The notes under the pieces were generated by a model that saw only the letters and a list, made by a program, of their open reading frames with translations, searched no databases and was not told the DNA's origin. A stretch of 64,000 nucleotides of DNA. Origin: DAOUET01 sp034430155 (lineage in GTDB: Bacteria; Chloroflexota; Anaerolineae; Anaerolineales; UBA4823). How positions within the stretch are numbered: the stretch's first letter is position 1; each line of letters opens with the position of its first letter. This document shows, piece by piece, positions 43,559-51,569 of the stretch. Made by a program: the position numbers and the translations under genes. Location of the stretch: contig DAOUET010000069.1 in the NCBI GenBank assembly GCA_034430155.1, forward strand, positions 12,019-76,018. Direction: 5' to 3'.

Positions 43559-43624
43559 TATAATCTCGAGGAGTTTATGTCTCCTTTCTCATTGCTGGGG
43601 TATACAAATTTGTGGTCGATATAA
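43559..43624 (+). promoter_or_regulatory. -10 element and 15-codon ORF overlapping the cdaA start
   Basis: TATAAT at 43559-43564 (no good -35) is followed by GAGGAG and ATG at 43577, which opens a 15-codon frame ending at 43624, 13 bases inside cdaA. It may couple translation to cdaA, which itself has only a distant GGGG before its GTG. A chance frame is possible. Confidence 0.3.
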
Positions 43625-44508
43625 TAACCAACCTGATTAATAACCTGATATTCATCTTCGAACGGCTTGATTGGTTGAGCGTGATTGACCTGATGCTGGT
43701 GACCTTGATCATCTTCAGCATCCTGCGGCTTGTGCGTGATACCCAAGCAGTGGTACTTTTGCGCGGTGTGCTTCTGGTGATCGCACTGATCAGCCTGTTA
43801 ACCAGCCTGGAAGTGTTACCGGCATTTTCATGGTTGATGCGTACCACCTTACCGGCCTTGCTGCTGGCCATACCGGTGATCTTCGCCCCAGAAATTCGCC
43901 GGGCGCTTGAGCGATTGGGGCGAGCCGGGTCCATTCTTGATGGCAGCCAATCTCACTCCAGGGCTTCTTCCGATATCCAGGAAACCATCAACGCCATAGT
44001 CGCTGCCGCTGCGCACCTTTCTGACCGGAGACATGGCGCTCTCATCGTTTTACAACGTCTCGACGGTTTACAGGACTACGAGAGCACCGGTGTACAGATG
44101 GATGCCCGCGTCACCCCCGAACTGCTGCTGCAGGTTTTTTACCCGAACACACCTTTGCATGACGGTGCAGTCATAATCTCCGGTACCAGCTTGATTGCGG
44201 CTTCCTGTGTTATGCCGCTTTCTTCCAGCGGGGTCCTGTCCAGATCCCCGGAACGGCAATTGGGTTTACGTCATCGCGCTGCACTAGGTATATCTGAAGT
44301 AAGCGACGCTGTCGCGGTGGTTGTCTCCGAGGAGACTGGTTCGATCTCTGTAGTTCACGGAGGTCGTATGATACGCCGCTTGGACCCTGAACGATTGGCA
44401 AACATTATGAGCGCCCTATTCCATCCTTTCGAGCCTCGTAAAGGGTTGGGGGCTTTTATCACGCGCCTTTTCCCAGGCCTGATTGAATACCGCCGGGAGG
44501 ATGATTGA
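43612..44508 (+). CDS. cdaA: Diadenylate cyclase CdaA
   Basis: 298 residues from GTG at 43612, the first possible start in frame. Two or three N-terminal membrane helices (15-100), then the DAC domain: RHGALIVLQR near 142, catalytic LHDGAVIISG with Asp near 184, and QLGLRHRAALGISE near 215-228. Both DGA and RHR motifs are intact. It makes cyclic di-AMP from two ATP at the membrane. The next gene encodes a YbbR (CdaR-like) protein, its usual regulator. Confidence 0.93.
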   Translation: MVDIITNLINNLIFIFERLDWLSVIDLMLVTLIIFSILRLVRDTQAVVLLRGVLLVIALISLLTSLEVLPAFSWLMRTTLPALLLAIPVIFAPEIRRALERLGRAGSILDGSQSHSRASSDIQETINAIVAAAAHLSDRRHGALIVLQRLDGLQDYESTGVQMDARVTPELLLQVFYPNTPLHDGAVIISGTSLIAASCVMPLSSSGVLSRSPERQLGLRHRAALGISEVSDAVAVVVSEETGSISVVHGGRMIRRLDPERLANIMSALFHPFEPRKGLGAFITRLFPGLIEYRREDD

Positions 44509-44510
44509 AA

Positions 44511-45794
44511 ATGTTGGCTCCGCTACGTTGGCTTTTTAATAATCTAAGCACTTTAATTCTGTCATTCGCTCTGGCTGTAGTTGTATGGATTTCGGCTGTC
44601 ACCGCTGCTGATCCTAATGTGGAGCGCATCTTTAACGTTCCGATCGAGATCATCGGGCTGGACCCCAATATGGATTTGGTCGACCGTGGTCCTACCCAAG
44701 TGCGCATCACCCTACGGGCACCCAAGTCTGTCTGGGACCTGGCAGGAAGCGTGGAAAATATTGTCAATGCCTCCACCGACCTAACCGGTTTGGGCGCAGG
44801 TACCCATACCGTCGATGTCCACACCCAGGTTAGCAAATCGATCAACCCGCTGCAAAAAGGACCAATTAGCCCTGAAAAAATCACGGTTACCTTAGAACTC
44901 CTGGTTTCGCACACCTTTCAAGTCCAATTGGATGTGACCGGAGAGCCTGCGGTTGGCTATCAAAAGGGGCTACCAGGCCGTAGCCCAGCATTCGTGACCG
45001 TTTCAGGACCCGAGTCGCAGGTTTCCCAAGTGAACGAGGTGCATGCTTCATTGGACATCACTGATACCAGTGAAACGATTAAAACCAAGGTGCCTGTGTT
45101 GGCATTGAACGCCAATGGAGAGCCTGTAACAGGCATCACCATAACTCCCAATGAAATTACCGTCACGCAACCCATTTCGTTACTTGGCGGTTACCGTAAT
45201 GTGGTTGTAAAAGTGGTTACGACCGGTCAGGTTGCCAACGGTTACAAATTAACCAATGTTTCCGTATCCCCACCCAATGTGGTGGTTTTTTCAATAGATC
45301 CCCTCTTGGTGAAGGAACTTCCCAGTTTCGTAGAGACTGAACCATTGGATCTCACCAGCGCGGAAAATGATATTGATACCTTGCTGGCGCTTAACTTACC
45401 AGAGGGCGTTTCAGTGGTTGGTGACCAGAGTGTTCACGTTCAAGTGAGCATTGCTCCCATCGAAGGCAGCTTGACCATCACGCTTCCGGTAAAGCTCATC
45501 GGCCTCCTGCCTACCTTATCGGCGCAAATCTCGCCGGATAGCATCGATGTGATCCTATCAGGCCCTGTTCCTGTTTTGAACAATATTCAGCCTTCGGATA
45601 TTCGAGTAGTTGTTGATCTAAAAGGCTTAGAAGCGGGCACATACCAGGTTGATCTCGCCGTGGATGTCTTACCCGAAGGGGTAAAAGTCGAGTCAATCTT
45701 GCCTTCTGCTATAGAGGCAGTCATTCAAGAAGCACCAACACCCACGCCTACTAACGCTCCTATAACTGTACCTACAACCCAACCCGGTGGATAA
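44511..45794 (+). CDS. YbbR-domain protein (CdaR-like regulator of CdaA)
   Basis: 427 residues from ATG 44511, GGGAGG 10 bases upstream; a TTG at 44505 overlapping the cdaA stop is an alternative. One N-terminal membrane helix (about 10-32), then four YbbR beta-domains: each carries a turn such as PTQVRITLRAPKSV near 65 and its repeats near 160, 240 and 340, ending in a Thr/Pro-rich tail. By family, YbbR proteins bind and modulate the cyclase CdaA from outside the membrane. The adjoining position confirms the pairing. Confidence 0.88.
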   Translation: MLAPLRWLFNNLSTLILSFALAVVVWISAVTAADPNVERIFNVPIEIIGLDPNMDLVDRGPTQVRITLRAPKSVWDLAGSVENIVNASTDLTGLGAGTHTVDVHTQVSKSINPLQKGPISPEKITVTLELLVSHTFQVQLDVTGEPAVGYQKGLPGRSPAFVTVSGPESQVSQVNEVHASLDITDTSETIKTKVPVLALNANGEPVTGITITPNEITVTQPISLLGGYRNVVVKVVTTGQVANGYKLTNVSVSPPNVVVFSIDPLLVKELPSFVETEPLDLTSAENDIDTLLALNLPEGVSVVGDQSVHVQVSIAPIEGSLTITLPVKLIGLLPTLSAQISPDSIDVILSGPVPVLNNIQPSDIRVVVDLKGLEAGTYQVDLAVDVLPEGVKVESILPSAIEAVIQEAPTPTPTNAPITVPTTQPGG

Positions 45795-45796
45795 AT

Positions 45797-47170
45797 ATGT
45801 CAAAACCGGTTGTGGCCTTGGTTGGGCGTCCCAATGTAGGAAAGAGCACGCTTTTCAACCGTCTGGCCGAGCAGCGCCTGGCCGTGGTAGACGCCGTTCC
45901 CGGTACCACCCGCGACCGCCTGATCGCTGAAGCTGAATGGGCCGGCTTTGTCTTCGATATCGTCGATACTGGCGGGATTGACCCTACCCAAAGCGGACCT
46001 GGCCGCACTCAAAAGCCCCTTTCTATTGGTTCGCCAGAATACATCGAGCAGATTCGCACCCAAGCCGAGATCGCCATCCGTGAAGCCGATGCAGTGCTTT
46101 TCATCACGGATATCGAGAGCGGTGTCGTTCCAGCGGACTACGAGGTCGCTCAAATATTGCGACGCAACCAGGGAGAACGTAATGGGCAACCCTGGCCTAC
46201 GGTGATTTTGGTGGTAAACAAAGCAGACAGCGAATCCAGGCGCGCCCAGGCTTACCAATTTTATGAGCTCGGAATGGGCGAACCCTACCCAATCTCTGCG
46301 TTACACGGTACTGGCACTGGAGATATGCTGGATGTTCTGGTCGCCAAATTTCAAGATTGGGGAGAAGAGCAAGAGGATGACTCTGTTAAGATCGCCATCA
46401 TCGGTAAGCCGAACGTGGGCAAGTCAAGTATCCTCAACCGCTTGTTAGGAGAAGAGCGCGTGATTGTAAGCCCTATCCCTGGTACTACTCGTGATGCCAT
46501 TGATACACCCCTGGTATATGCGGACATCCCACTCACATTAATCGATACGGCCGGGATACGTAGGCGCGGGCGTATTGATACAGGTGTTGAAAAATACAGC
46601 GTTCTGCGCTCCATGCGCGCCATTGAACGTGCTAGTGTCGCTCTTTTAGTGGTCGACGCCACTTCTGGTCTTACCGCTCAGGATGCCCATATTGCCGGGT
46701 TTATCCTGGATGCCTGGAAAAGTGCCGTGGTATTGGTGAATAAATGGGATGCTATACCCAAAGACACTTACACTATGGAGAACTTCACCAAGCGCGTGCG
46801 CCAGGAATTGAATTTCATGAGCTACGTGCCGGTTCTCTTTATCTCAGCGAAAACCGGCCAACGCATTGATCAGGTGCTTCCAAAAGCTTTGCAGGTTCAC
46901 GAAGAGCGTCTGGTACGGTTGCCAACCTCTCACCTCAACCAAATTTTGCGGAAAGCGCTGGACCAACACCCGTCTCCCTCTCGGGCCGGTCGACACCTTA
47001 AAATTTACTATGGCACCCAGGTGCGAAGCGATCCGCCGACTTTTCTACTCTATGTTAACGACCCCAAACTGGTCCACTTTACCTATGTACGCTTCCTAGA
47101 GAACCGCATTCGTGAATTCCACGCCTTTTTGGGAACGCCAATCCGCATTGCCTTGCGAACCCGCAGATGA
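45797..47170 (+). CDS. der: GTPase Der (EngA), ribosome assembly
   Basis: 457 residues with two consecutive GTPase domains and a C-terminal KH-like domain. G1 GRPNVGKST near 10 and GKPNVGKSS near 201, G3 DTGGI and DTAGIRRRG, G4 NKAD and NKWD. The first domain carries an insertion of about 25 residues (GRTQKPLSIGSPEYIEQIR) before its switch helix. Der is an essential factor for maturation of the 50S ribosomal subunit. It starts 2 bases after the YbbR gene. Confidence 0.95.
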   Translation: MSKPVVALVGRPNVGKSTLFNRLAEQRLAVVDAVPGTTRDRLIAEAEWAGFVFDIVDTGGIDPTQSGPGRTQKPLSIGSPEYIEQIRTQAEIAIREADAVLFITDIESGVVPADYEVAQILRRNQGERNGQPWPTVILVVNKADSESRRAQAYQFYELGMGEPYPISALHGTGTGDMLDVLVAKFQDWGEEQEDDSVKIAIIGKPNVGKSSILNRLLGEERVIVSPIPGTTRDAIDTPLVYADIPLTLIDTAGIRRRGRIDTGVEKYSVLRSMRAIERASVALLVVDATSGLTAQDAHIAGFILDAWKSAVVLVNKWDAIPKDTYTMENFTKRVRQELNFMSYVPVLFISAKTGQRIDQVLPKALQVHEERLVRLPTSHLNQILRKALDQHPSPSRAGRHLKIYYGTQVRSDPPTFLLYVNDPKLVHFTYVRFLENRIREFHAFLGTPIRIALRTRR

Positions 47171-47236
47171 GGGCCAATCGGGGCTTTATTAACCATTCCT
47201 AACGAATCTTTAATGCCCGTTTATCTAGTTTTCCCT

Positions 47237-47265
47237 TGCCTGCATTTATATCCGGCTTTATAATC
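47237..47265 (+). promoter_or_regulatory. Sigma-70 promoter of the lepB operon
   Basis: TTGCCT (47237-47242), 17-bp spacer, perfect TATAAT (47260-47265). A dyad CGACT/AGTCG around ATAAATA (47299-47315) lies in the leader and could be regulatory. Confidence 0.6.
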
Positions 47266-47405
47266 CTCTTTGGAGCAGGTAGGCGACGTTAATTATTCGA
47301 CTATAAATAAGTCGATTGTGTTCGGTCACGCAGGTATTGGTCGGTATTGCCATCAGGTTCATTATCTCTTTCAGGCTGCCGATCTCCCTAATCTTGGAGG
47401 TAATT

Positions 47406-47996
47406 TTGGAACAATTCCATACAGAATCCATCCCGGATATTGAATACGAGCAGAAGAATTCTGGATTCTTACGTTTCATCGTGGATGTTTTAGAGACACT
47501 TATTTTATCGGTAATACTTTTCGCAGCTATCAATGCCGTATCTGCACGCATACGGGTTGATGGTTCCAGCATGGAACCTACCTTGCACTCTGGCGAATTC
47601 GTGATCGTCACCAAGCTTACCTATAAACTCGGTACCCCCCAGATTGGCGATGTCATCGTTTTCCACTTCCCCCGCGACCCAGAACAGGAGTACATTAAAC
47701 GAGTAATTGGCTTGCCTGGTGATCATGTCGCCATCCGGAGTGGGAAAGTTTACGTCAATAACCAGCAATTAAATGAAAGCTATATCGCCGCTCCGCCAGC
47801 TTACGATTCCACCTGGGATGTACCCGACAACGCCCTCTTCGTACTGGGGGATAACCGCAATAATTCCTCAGATTCTCATAATTGGGGAACGGTACCCTTA
47901 AGTTATGTCGTTGGTAAAGCAGTGGTTGTTTATTGGCCCCCAACAGATTGGGGTGTGATCGATCATGTCCCCTCAACCGCCGTAGCAGCGCCATGA
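47406..47996 (+). CDS. lepB: Signal peptidase I
   Basis: 196 residues from a TTG at 47406, chosen for GGAGG at 47396-47400; the open frame upstream has no ribosome binding site. One membrane helix (about 20-45), then catalytic Ser55 in DGSSMEPTL, Lys98 in YIKRVIGLPGD, and the box VLGDNRNNSSDSHNWG. It removes signal peptides of secreted proteins. The stop overlaps the next start (ATGA at 47993), so a small downstream protein is coupled to it. Confidence 0.93.
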   Translation: MEQFHTESIPDIEYEQKNSGFLRFIVDVLETLILSVILFAAINAVSARIRVDGSSMEPTLHSGEFVIVTKLTYKLGTPQIGDVIVFHFPRDPEQEYIKRVIGLPGDHVAIRSGKVYVNNQQLNESYIAAPPAYDSTWDVPDNALFVLGDNRNNSSDSHNWGTVPLSYVVGKAVVVYWPPTDWGVIDHVPSTAVAAP

Positions 47997-48193
47997 GACA
48001 AGCCGAGATGGACCTTCTGATATCGCGAGTTTTTCTCAATAAAATGGGCCTCAAACCCGCAGGATACATTCGTTCCTTCAAAGACCTGTTAATCATCATC
48101 AGGGCGGGAAGCTCCAACCCGGGCGCCAGCGCTGGAGATAAAATCTTTTATCAGGTGAAAAGTCTGAGGGAGTTACTGCCATGGGCACCATAG
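47993..48193 (+). CDS. Small protein of unknown function coupled to lepB
   Basis: 66 residues, ATG overlapping the lepB stop and its own end overlapping the next gene. It contains a hydrophobic patch FKDLLIIIRAG and ends in KSLRELLPWAP; no Cys, no clear signal. It does not resemble the DUF4258 or MqsR toxins that usually accompany YgiT-type zinc fingers. Two overlaps of only a few bases on each side support a real coupled gene. Function unknown. Confidence 0.5.
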   Translation: MRQAEMDLLISRVFLNKMGLKPAGYIRSFKDLLIIIRAGSSNPGASAGDKIFYQVKSLRELLPWAP

Positions 48194-48489
48194 CAAACCT
48201 CAATGTCAGCGACGATAATGGGGCAGGATCACCGGCTTTGTGCCCGGAATGCGCCGCAGGAGTTATGCGTCTCAACCACATCACTTATTTCACTTGGCTG
48301 AACGAAGAATTGATAACTGTACCAAATTTCCCCGCATGGATATGTGACGTCTGTGGTATGAGAGAGTTTGATCCACGGGCGGTTGCCTGGCTTAATACCC
48401 TGCTTAACCCCGCTGCTGGTCGCTCTCCAAGGCCTGCTCAGCATCCAAGAAATCGACGGCCGGCTGGAACTGAACCGGCCCAACCCTGA
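48181..48489 (+). CDS. YgiT-type zinc-finger protein
   Basis: 102 residues. Two C-x-x-C pairs, CPECAAGVM near 22 and CDVCGMREFDP near 56, give the zinc finger of the YgiT-type (MqsA N-terminal) family. The end is an extended basic and Pro-rich tail rather than a DNA-binding HTH domain. In other genomes these follow a toxin-like gene (DUF4258 or MqsR); here a different 66-residue protein precedes it. Antitoxin function is not shown. Confidence 0.7.
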   Translation: MGTIANLNVSDDNGAGSPALCPECAAGVMRLNHITYFTWLNEELITVPNFPAWICDVCGMREFDPRAVAWLNTLLNPAAGRSPRPAQHPRNRRPAGTEPAQP

Positions 48490-48553
48490 CCTGGTCCTGT
48501 CCTCCTCCTGAAATTCCTGAGTAAAACGGCTTGAAATTGGGGATCTCTATTTG

Positions 48554-49183
48554 ATGGACGAACAAGAGATTCGACAACAGATGGTGTCCATAGCTGCCCG
48601 GATGTACGCCAGGGATTTCATATCCGGTTTAGCGGGTAACCTTTCTGCCCGTCTTCCAGGTGGTAAATTGCTGGTTACACCAGCTGGAGTGCACAAGGGC
48701 AGCTTACGATCTGAACAACTCCTGATATTGGATCCGGAGGCGAACCTCGCATCCTCCTCCCTGGGATTGCATCCCACCTCTGAATTGCCCATGCACCGCG
48801 AAGTTTATCGTCAGAGAGCAGATGTGGGCGCTGTCATACACGCTCATCCCATTGCCTGTGTGGCGCTTTCACTGGTTGGCATCACTCTGGATAAACCCTA
48901 TATCCCGGAAGCCATCGTGATGCTGGGTAAAGTACCGACAGCTCCCTACGCTACCCCCTCCAGCGATGAAAACCGTGAAGCCATCGCAGAGTTAATCGGT
49001 CAACACAATGCTATTATTCTCGATCATCATGGCACCTTAACGGTCGGTCACGATCTAGAAGAAGCCTATGTGCGGCTAGAGATCTTGGAGCATACTGCCC
49101 GTACAGTGGCGTTGGCATACCAGCTGGGAGAACCCCGCCAGCTAACCCCCCAGGCGATCGAAAAATTGTCCTCATTCAAATAG
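48554..49183 (+). CDS. Class II aldolase/adducin family protein
   Basis: 209 residues from the ATG at 48554. Fold landmarks: SGLAGNLSARL near 23, the catalytic Glu in TSELPMHREVY, zinc-binding His pair in GAVIHAHP near 97, and the third His in ILDHHGTLTVG near 158. Resembles fuculose-1-phosphate or methylthioribulose-type aldolases; the substrate is likely a phosphorylated ketose or deoxy sugar. It overlaps the convergent Nudix gene by 12 bases. Confidence 0.85.
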   Translation: MDEQEIRQQMVSIAARMYARDFISGLAGNLSARLPGGKLLVTPAGVHKGSLRSEQLLILDPEANLASSSLGLHPTSELPMHREVYRQRADVGAVIHAHPIACVALSLVGITLDKPYIPEAIVMLGKVPTAPYATPSSDENREAIAELIGQHNAIILDHHGTLTVGHDLEEAYVRLEILEHTARTVALAYQLGEPRQLTPQAIEKLSSFK

Positions 49184-49711
49184 GTTAGGTTGATATTGGC
49201 GTAGTAGATATAGACCCGTCAGCGTCTTGCTGTCTCGAATTTGGCCGGTTTCGACCAGTCGGAAGACGTGCCTCACGGGATATTTCTCGACCCGCAGGAA
49301 CTCATTGGCGTCAGCTTTCAAGGGATCCGGTTTCAATTCGGTGGCCAGGTACGCGTACATATATTCGGTAGAATAACCTGGCGCCAGGAAGAACTCGCCA
49401 ATTTTTTCTAATATACCGGCTGCCATCCCGATTTCTTCGCGGATCTCACGCGCGGCGCAGGTTTCTGGTTGCTCACCAGCCTCCAGTGTGCCGGCGGGTA
49501 GCTCCAGTAATTCTTGCCCGGCGGCGTGCCGGTATTGCCGGACAAACCAGAGCACATCCGGGGGGTCGAGAGGAATTAGCGTAACTGCACCGTTGTGTAC
49601 CACAATATCCATCTCCGTTGTGCTCCCGTCTGGCAAACGGATCTGATCGCTACGTACCTCAAAAACCTTGCCTCTATATTTCGTTGCCGAGTGTAAAAGT
49701 TCAAATGACAT
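49172..49711 (-). CDS. Nudix hydrolase (ADP-ribose pyrophosphatase type)
   Basis: 179 residues. The Nudix box is complete: GTLEAGEQPETCAAREIREE-IG near 76-98 (G-x5-E-x7-REUxEExGU). Preceding LELPAG and following FFLAPGYSTEYMYAYLA fit ADP-ribose/NADH-type pyrophosphatases (NudF group). It hydrolyses ADP-sugars in the cytoplasm; substrate inferred. Starts at ATG 49711 (minus). Confidence 0.88.
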   Translation of the reverse strand: MSFELLHSATKYRGKVFEVRSDQIRLPDGSTTEMDIVVHNGAVTLIPLDPPDVLWFVRQYRHAAGQELLELPAGTLEAGEQPETCAAREIREEIGMAAGILEKIGEFFLAPGYSTEYMYAYLATELKPDPLKADANEFLRVEKYPVRHVFRLVETGQIRDSKTLTGLYLLRQYQPNLFE

Positions 49712-49776
49712 AGCATCCCTCTTGATGTATTCGTCTCTCTCGTATCGACAATCTTTTTCAATAAGCAGACAACATA

Positions 49777-49810
49777 AGAGTAGCCGGCTGTGTCCTGTTC
49801 CGGCTACTCT
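49777..49810. terminator. Stem-loop between LysM and Nudix genes
   Basis: AGAGTAGCCGG (49777-49787) and CCGGCTACTCT (49800-49810) form a perfect 11-bp stem with a 12-base loop. T-runs are weak; most likely ends the minus-strand LysM transcript. Confidence 0.45.
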
Positions 49811-49842
49811 GAATTGACCTTTTCCTGCCTAATTTCCGGCTT

Positions 49843-49930
49843 GGCTTACGCAATTGAAGGGTTTATCCAATGGGGCTTTGGCAGGCTTTGCTCGCAACAA
49901 CTCACCATTAGCCCTCTAACTGCGAAATTT
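49843..49930. repeat. MITE-like palindromic repeat, copy 4
   Basis: Ends GGCTTACGCAATTGAAGGG (49843-49861) and CCCTCTAACTGCGAAATTT (49912-49930) are inverted relatives (8 of 12 core positions plus AGGG/CCCT). The centre has little pairing left. Fills most of the gene-free 49712-50026 spacer. Confidence 0.5.
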
Positions 49931-50026
49931 CTATCTATTACATGCAAACCAGCTCTTTATTCGAGTTGGTCTGCCTTTTATTCTAGCAATGCCCATCAGG
50001 TCTTTCTGGGTACAACTCAGCTTCGT

Positions 50027-50683
50027 CTAGGGAATCTGCAGTTTTTTCCCAGCGTTCAGGTTATAAGGTGCCTTCAGTCCGTTTGCCTGAGCAATTGCAC
50101 TCGGATCTACATCTCCGTATAAGCAGGCGATCGAATTGATCGTATCCCCCGCACCTACGGTATAGGTTGCCGGGTGAGAACGTAAAGCCCTTTGCCCCAC
50201 GAAGTGATTCCCCGTCTGAGGGATTTTTAGATTAAAGCCCACCCCCGGTCTTGAACTTAGGCTCAGCCCACTGATGTTTAGCAGTTCGTACTGGTTCACG
50301 TTAAATCGCCGGGCAATACAAAAGGGGAATTCTCCCTTCTGAAGCGTGTAAGTGTTCGGGATGCCAGGAGTAGCGGTGAAAACTGGCAAAGGTGTGGCTG
50401 TCGGAGGTTCCTCGGTCGGGGGCGATGTGGGTTCAGCAGGTTCAGTGGTTGCTTGTGTTTCACTCGACCCAGATGGAGTCTGGGTGGTCGGCACACTAAT
50501 GTTGCCGCCTCCTGCCAAGGCAGTTTGAGTCGCGATATCCCCCAGCTCGCTTTGCAGTGTGCCCATCGGCCCTTCGCCCGTCTGAGTCGTCGGTGGTGGT
50601 GTGGATGCAGATAGCTCACAAGCTGCTAATATTATAGCGAACATCACCAGGGCGAGGAGTACGAGAGTACGTTTGATAGTCAT
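50027..50683 (-). CDS. LysM-domain lipoprotein
   Basis: 218 residues from the ATG at 50683 (minus), with GGAGGAG before it. Signal with lipobox LAAC (Cys near 22), Thr/Gln/Pro-rich linker (about 30-105), then two LysM repeats: YTLQKGEFPFCIARRFNV near 115 and YTVGAGDTINSIACLYGDV near 170, each ending in the LysM N-x-L pattern. It likely binds peptidoglycan or another N-acetylglucosamine polymer from a membrane anchor. Two Cys inside LysM repeats could form a disulfide. Confidence 0.85.
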   Translation of the reverse strand: MTIKRTLVLLALVMFAIILAACELSASTPPPTTQTGEGPMGTLQSELGDIATQTALAGGGNISVPTTQTPSGSSETQATTEPAEPTSPPTEEPPTATPLPVFTATPGIPNTYTLQKGEFPFCIARRFNVNQYELLNISGLSLSSRPGVGFNLKIPQTGNHFVGQRALRSHPATYTVGAGDTINSIACLYGDVDPSAIAQANGLKAPYNLNAGKKLQIP

Positions 50684-50899
50684 ATTTCTCCTCCTGAAGT
50701 AGATCACCGGTTTGTGCCTTGAAGATAGGTCCCCGTCAAATTAATTTTGGCAAACAAAATTTCATTTTTTCGTTCTTTTACCAACATACTAGCACAATCC
50801 TGATAAAGCGTCAAGCAACTTAAACACAAGGGGGCATTTCAGATTGGGGGCGTGTTTGTCAGCTACCCCTCAAACTGGGGAATCCCATTTGCCCAAGAA

Positions 50900-50928
50900 T
50901 TGACACACACCCAAGCAAGCCTGATATT
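50900..50928 (+). promoter_or_regulatory. Promoter of the Roadblock gene
   Basis: TTGACA (50900-50905), 17-bp spacer, GATATT (50923-50928, 4 of 6). The rest of the 50684-51043 spacer shows nothing else supportable. Confidence 0.45.
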
Positions 50929-51043
50929 TTCTAGCGAATTTGATCTTCGCGAACTTTTCAAGCTGAAAGTTTTTCTAATTAACATACATCTATGGTAAAC
51001 TCTTAGAGAATTTGGAAAAATATTGATTACTTCGAGGATAACC

Positions 51044-51418
51044 ATGACCAGGTCGCGTACAGATATGATGGTTGCTCGGCTCCGTAAAATGCAGGCTGCT
51101 GCGCCGGATATCGAAGCTTCAGCCGTGGTCTCCTTTGATGGACTGACCATAGCTTCGGCCTTGCCTATCGAGGTGGAAGAAGACCGGGTATCAGCCATGT
51201 CTGCCGCCATGCTCAGCTTGGGAGAGCGCATCGCCAGCGAGCTGGGACGTGGCAGCCTTCAGCAAGTCTATATCCGTGGAGATAATGGTTTCGTTATCCT
51301 TTCCGCCATAGGTGTCGAAGCAGTGCTCACCGCCCTTGCTCGCCAGCAGGCTAAGCTGGGCTTGGTATTCCTCGAGATGCGCCGGGCAGCTCAAGATCTG
51401 GCTCGCTTGGTAGGTTAG
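51044..51418 (+). CDS. Roadblock/LC7-domain protein
   Basis: 124 residues from ATG 51044 with GAGG 7 bases before. The Roadblock fold: ASAVVSFDGLTIASALP near 28, AMSAAMLSLGERIASELG near 55, and QVYIRGDNGFVILSAIG near 80. Such proteins regulate small Ras-like GTPases (as MglB does MglA). No GTPase gene is next to it, so the partner must lie elsewhere. Followed by a stem-loop. Confidence 0.82.
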   Translation: MTRSRTDMMVARLRKMQAAAPDIEASAVVSFDGLTIASALPIEVEEDRVSAMSAAMLSLGERIASELGRGSLQQVYIRGDNGFVILSAIGVEAVLTALARQQAKLGLVFLEMRRAAQDLARLVG

Positions 51419-51454
51419 CGATGATCGATGTCATCCTGGATAGGAGCAAACTCC

Positions 51455-51488
51455 GTGGGGAGGCTGCCGCAACATCGGCCCTCCCCAC
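51455..51488 (+). terminator. Stem-loop after the Roadblock gene
   Basis: GTGGGGAGG (51455-51463) pairs with CCTCCCCAC (51480-51488), inner CCG/CGG; T-rich TTCCTTTG follows. Confidence 0.5.
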
Positions 51489-51569
51489 TTCCTTTGTAGT
51501 TGGTATGTGTGAGTCGCTCTCGGATTTGTTATCAATCCTTGGTCAATGAGCGTAATCTTTGGAGGTGTG

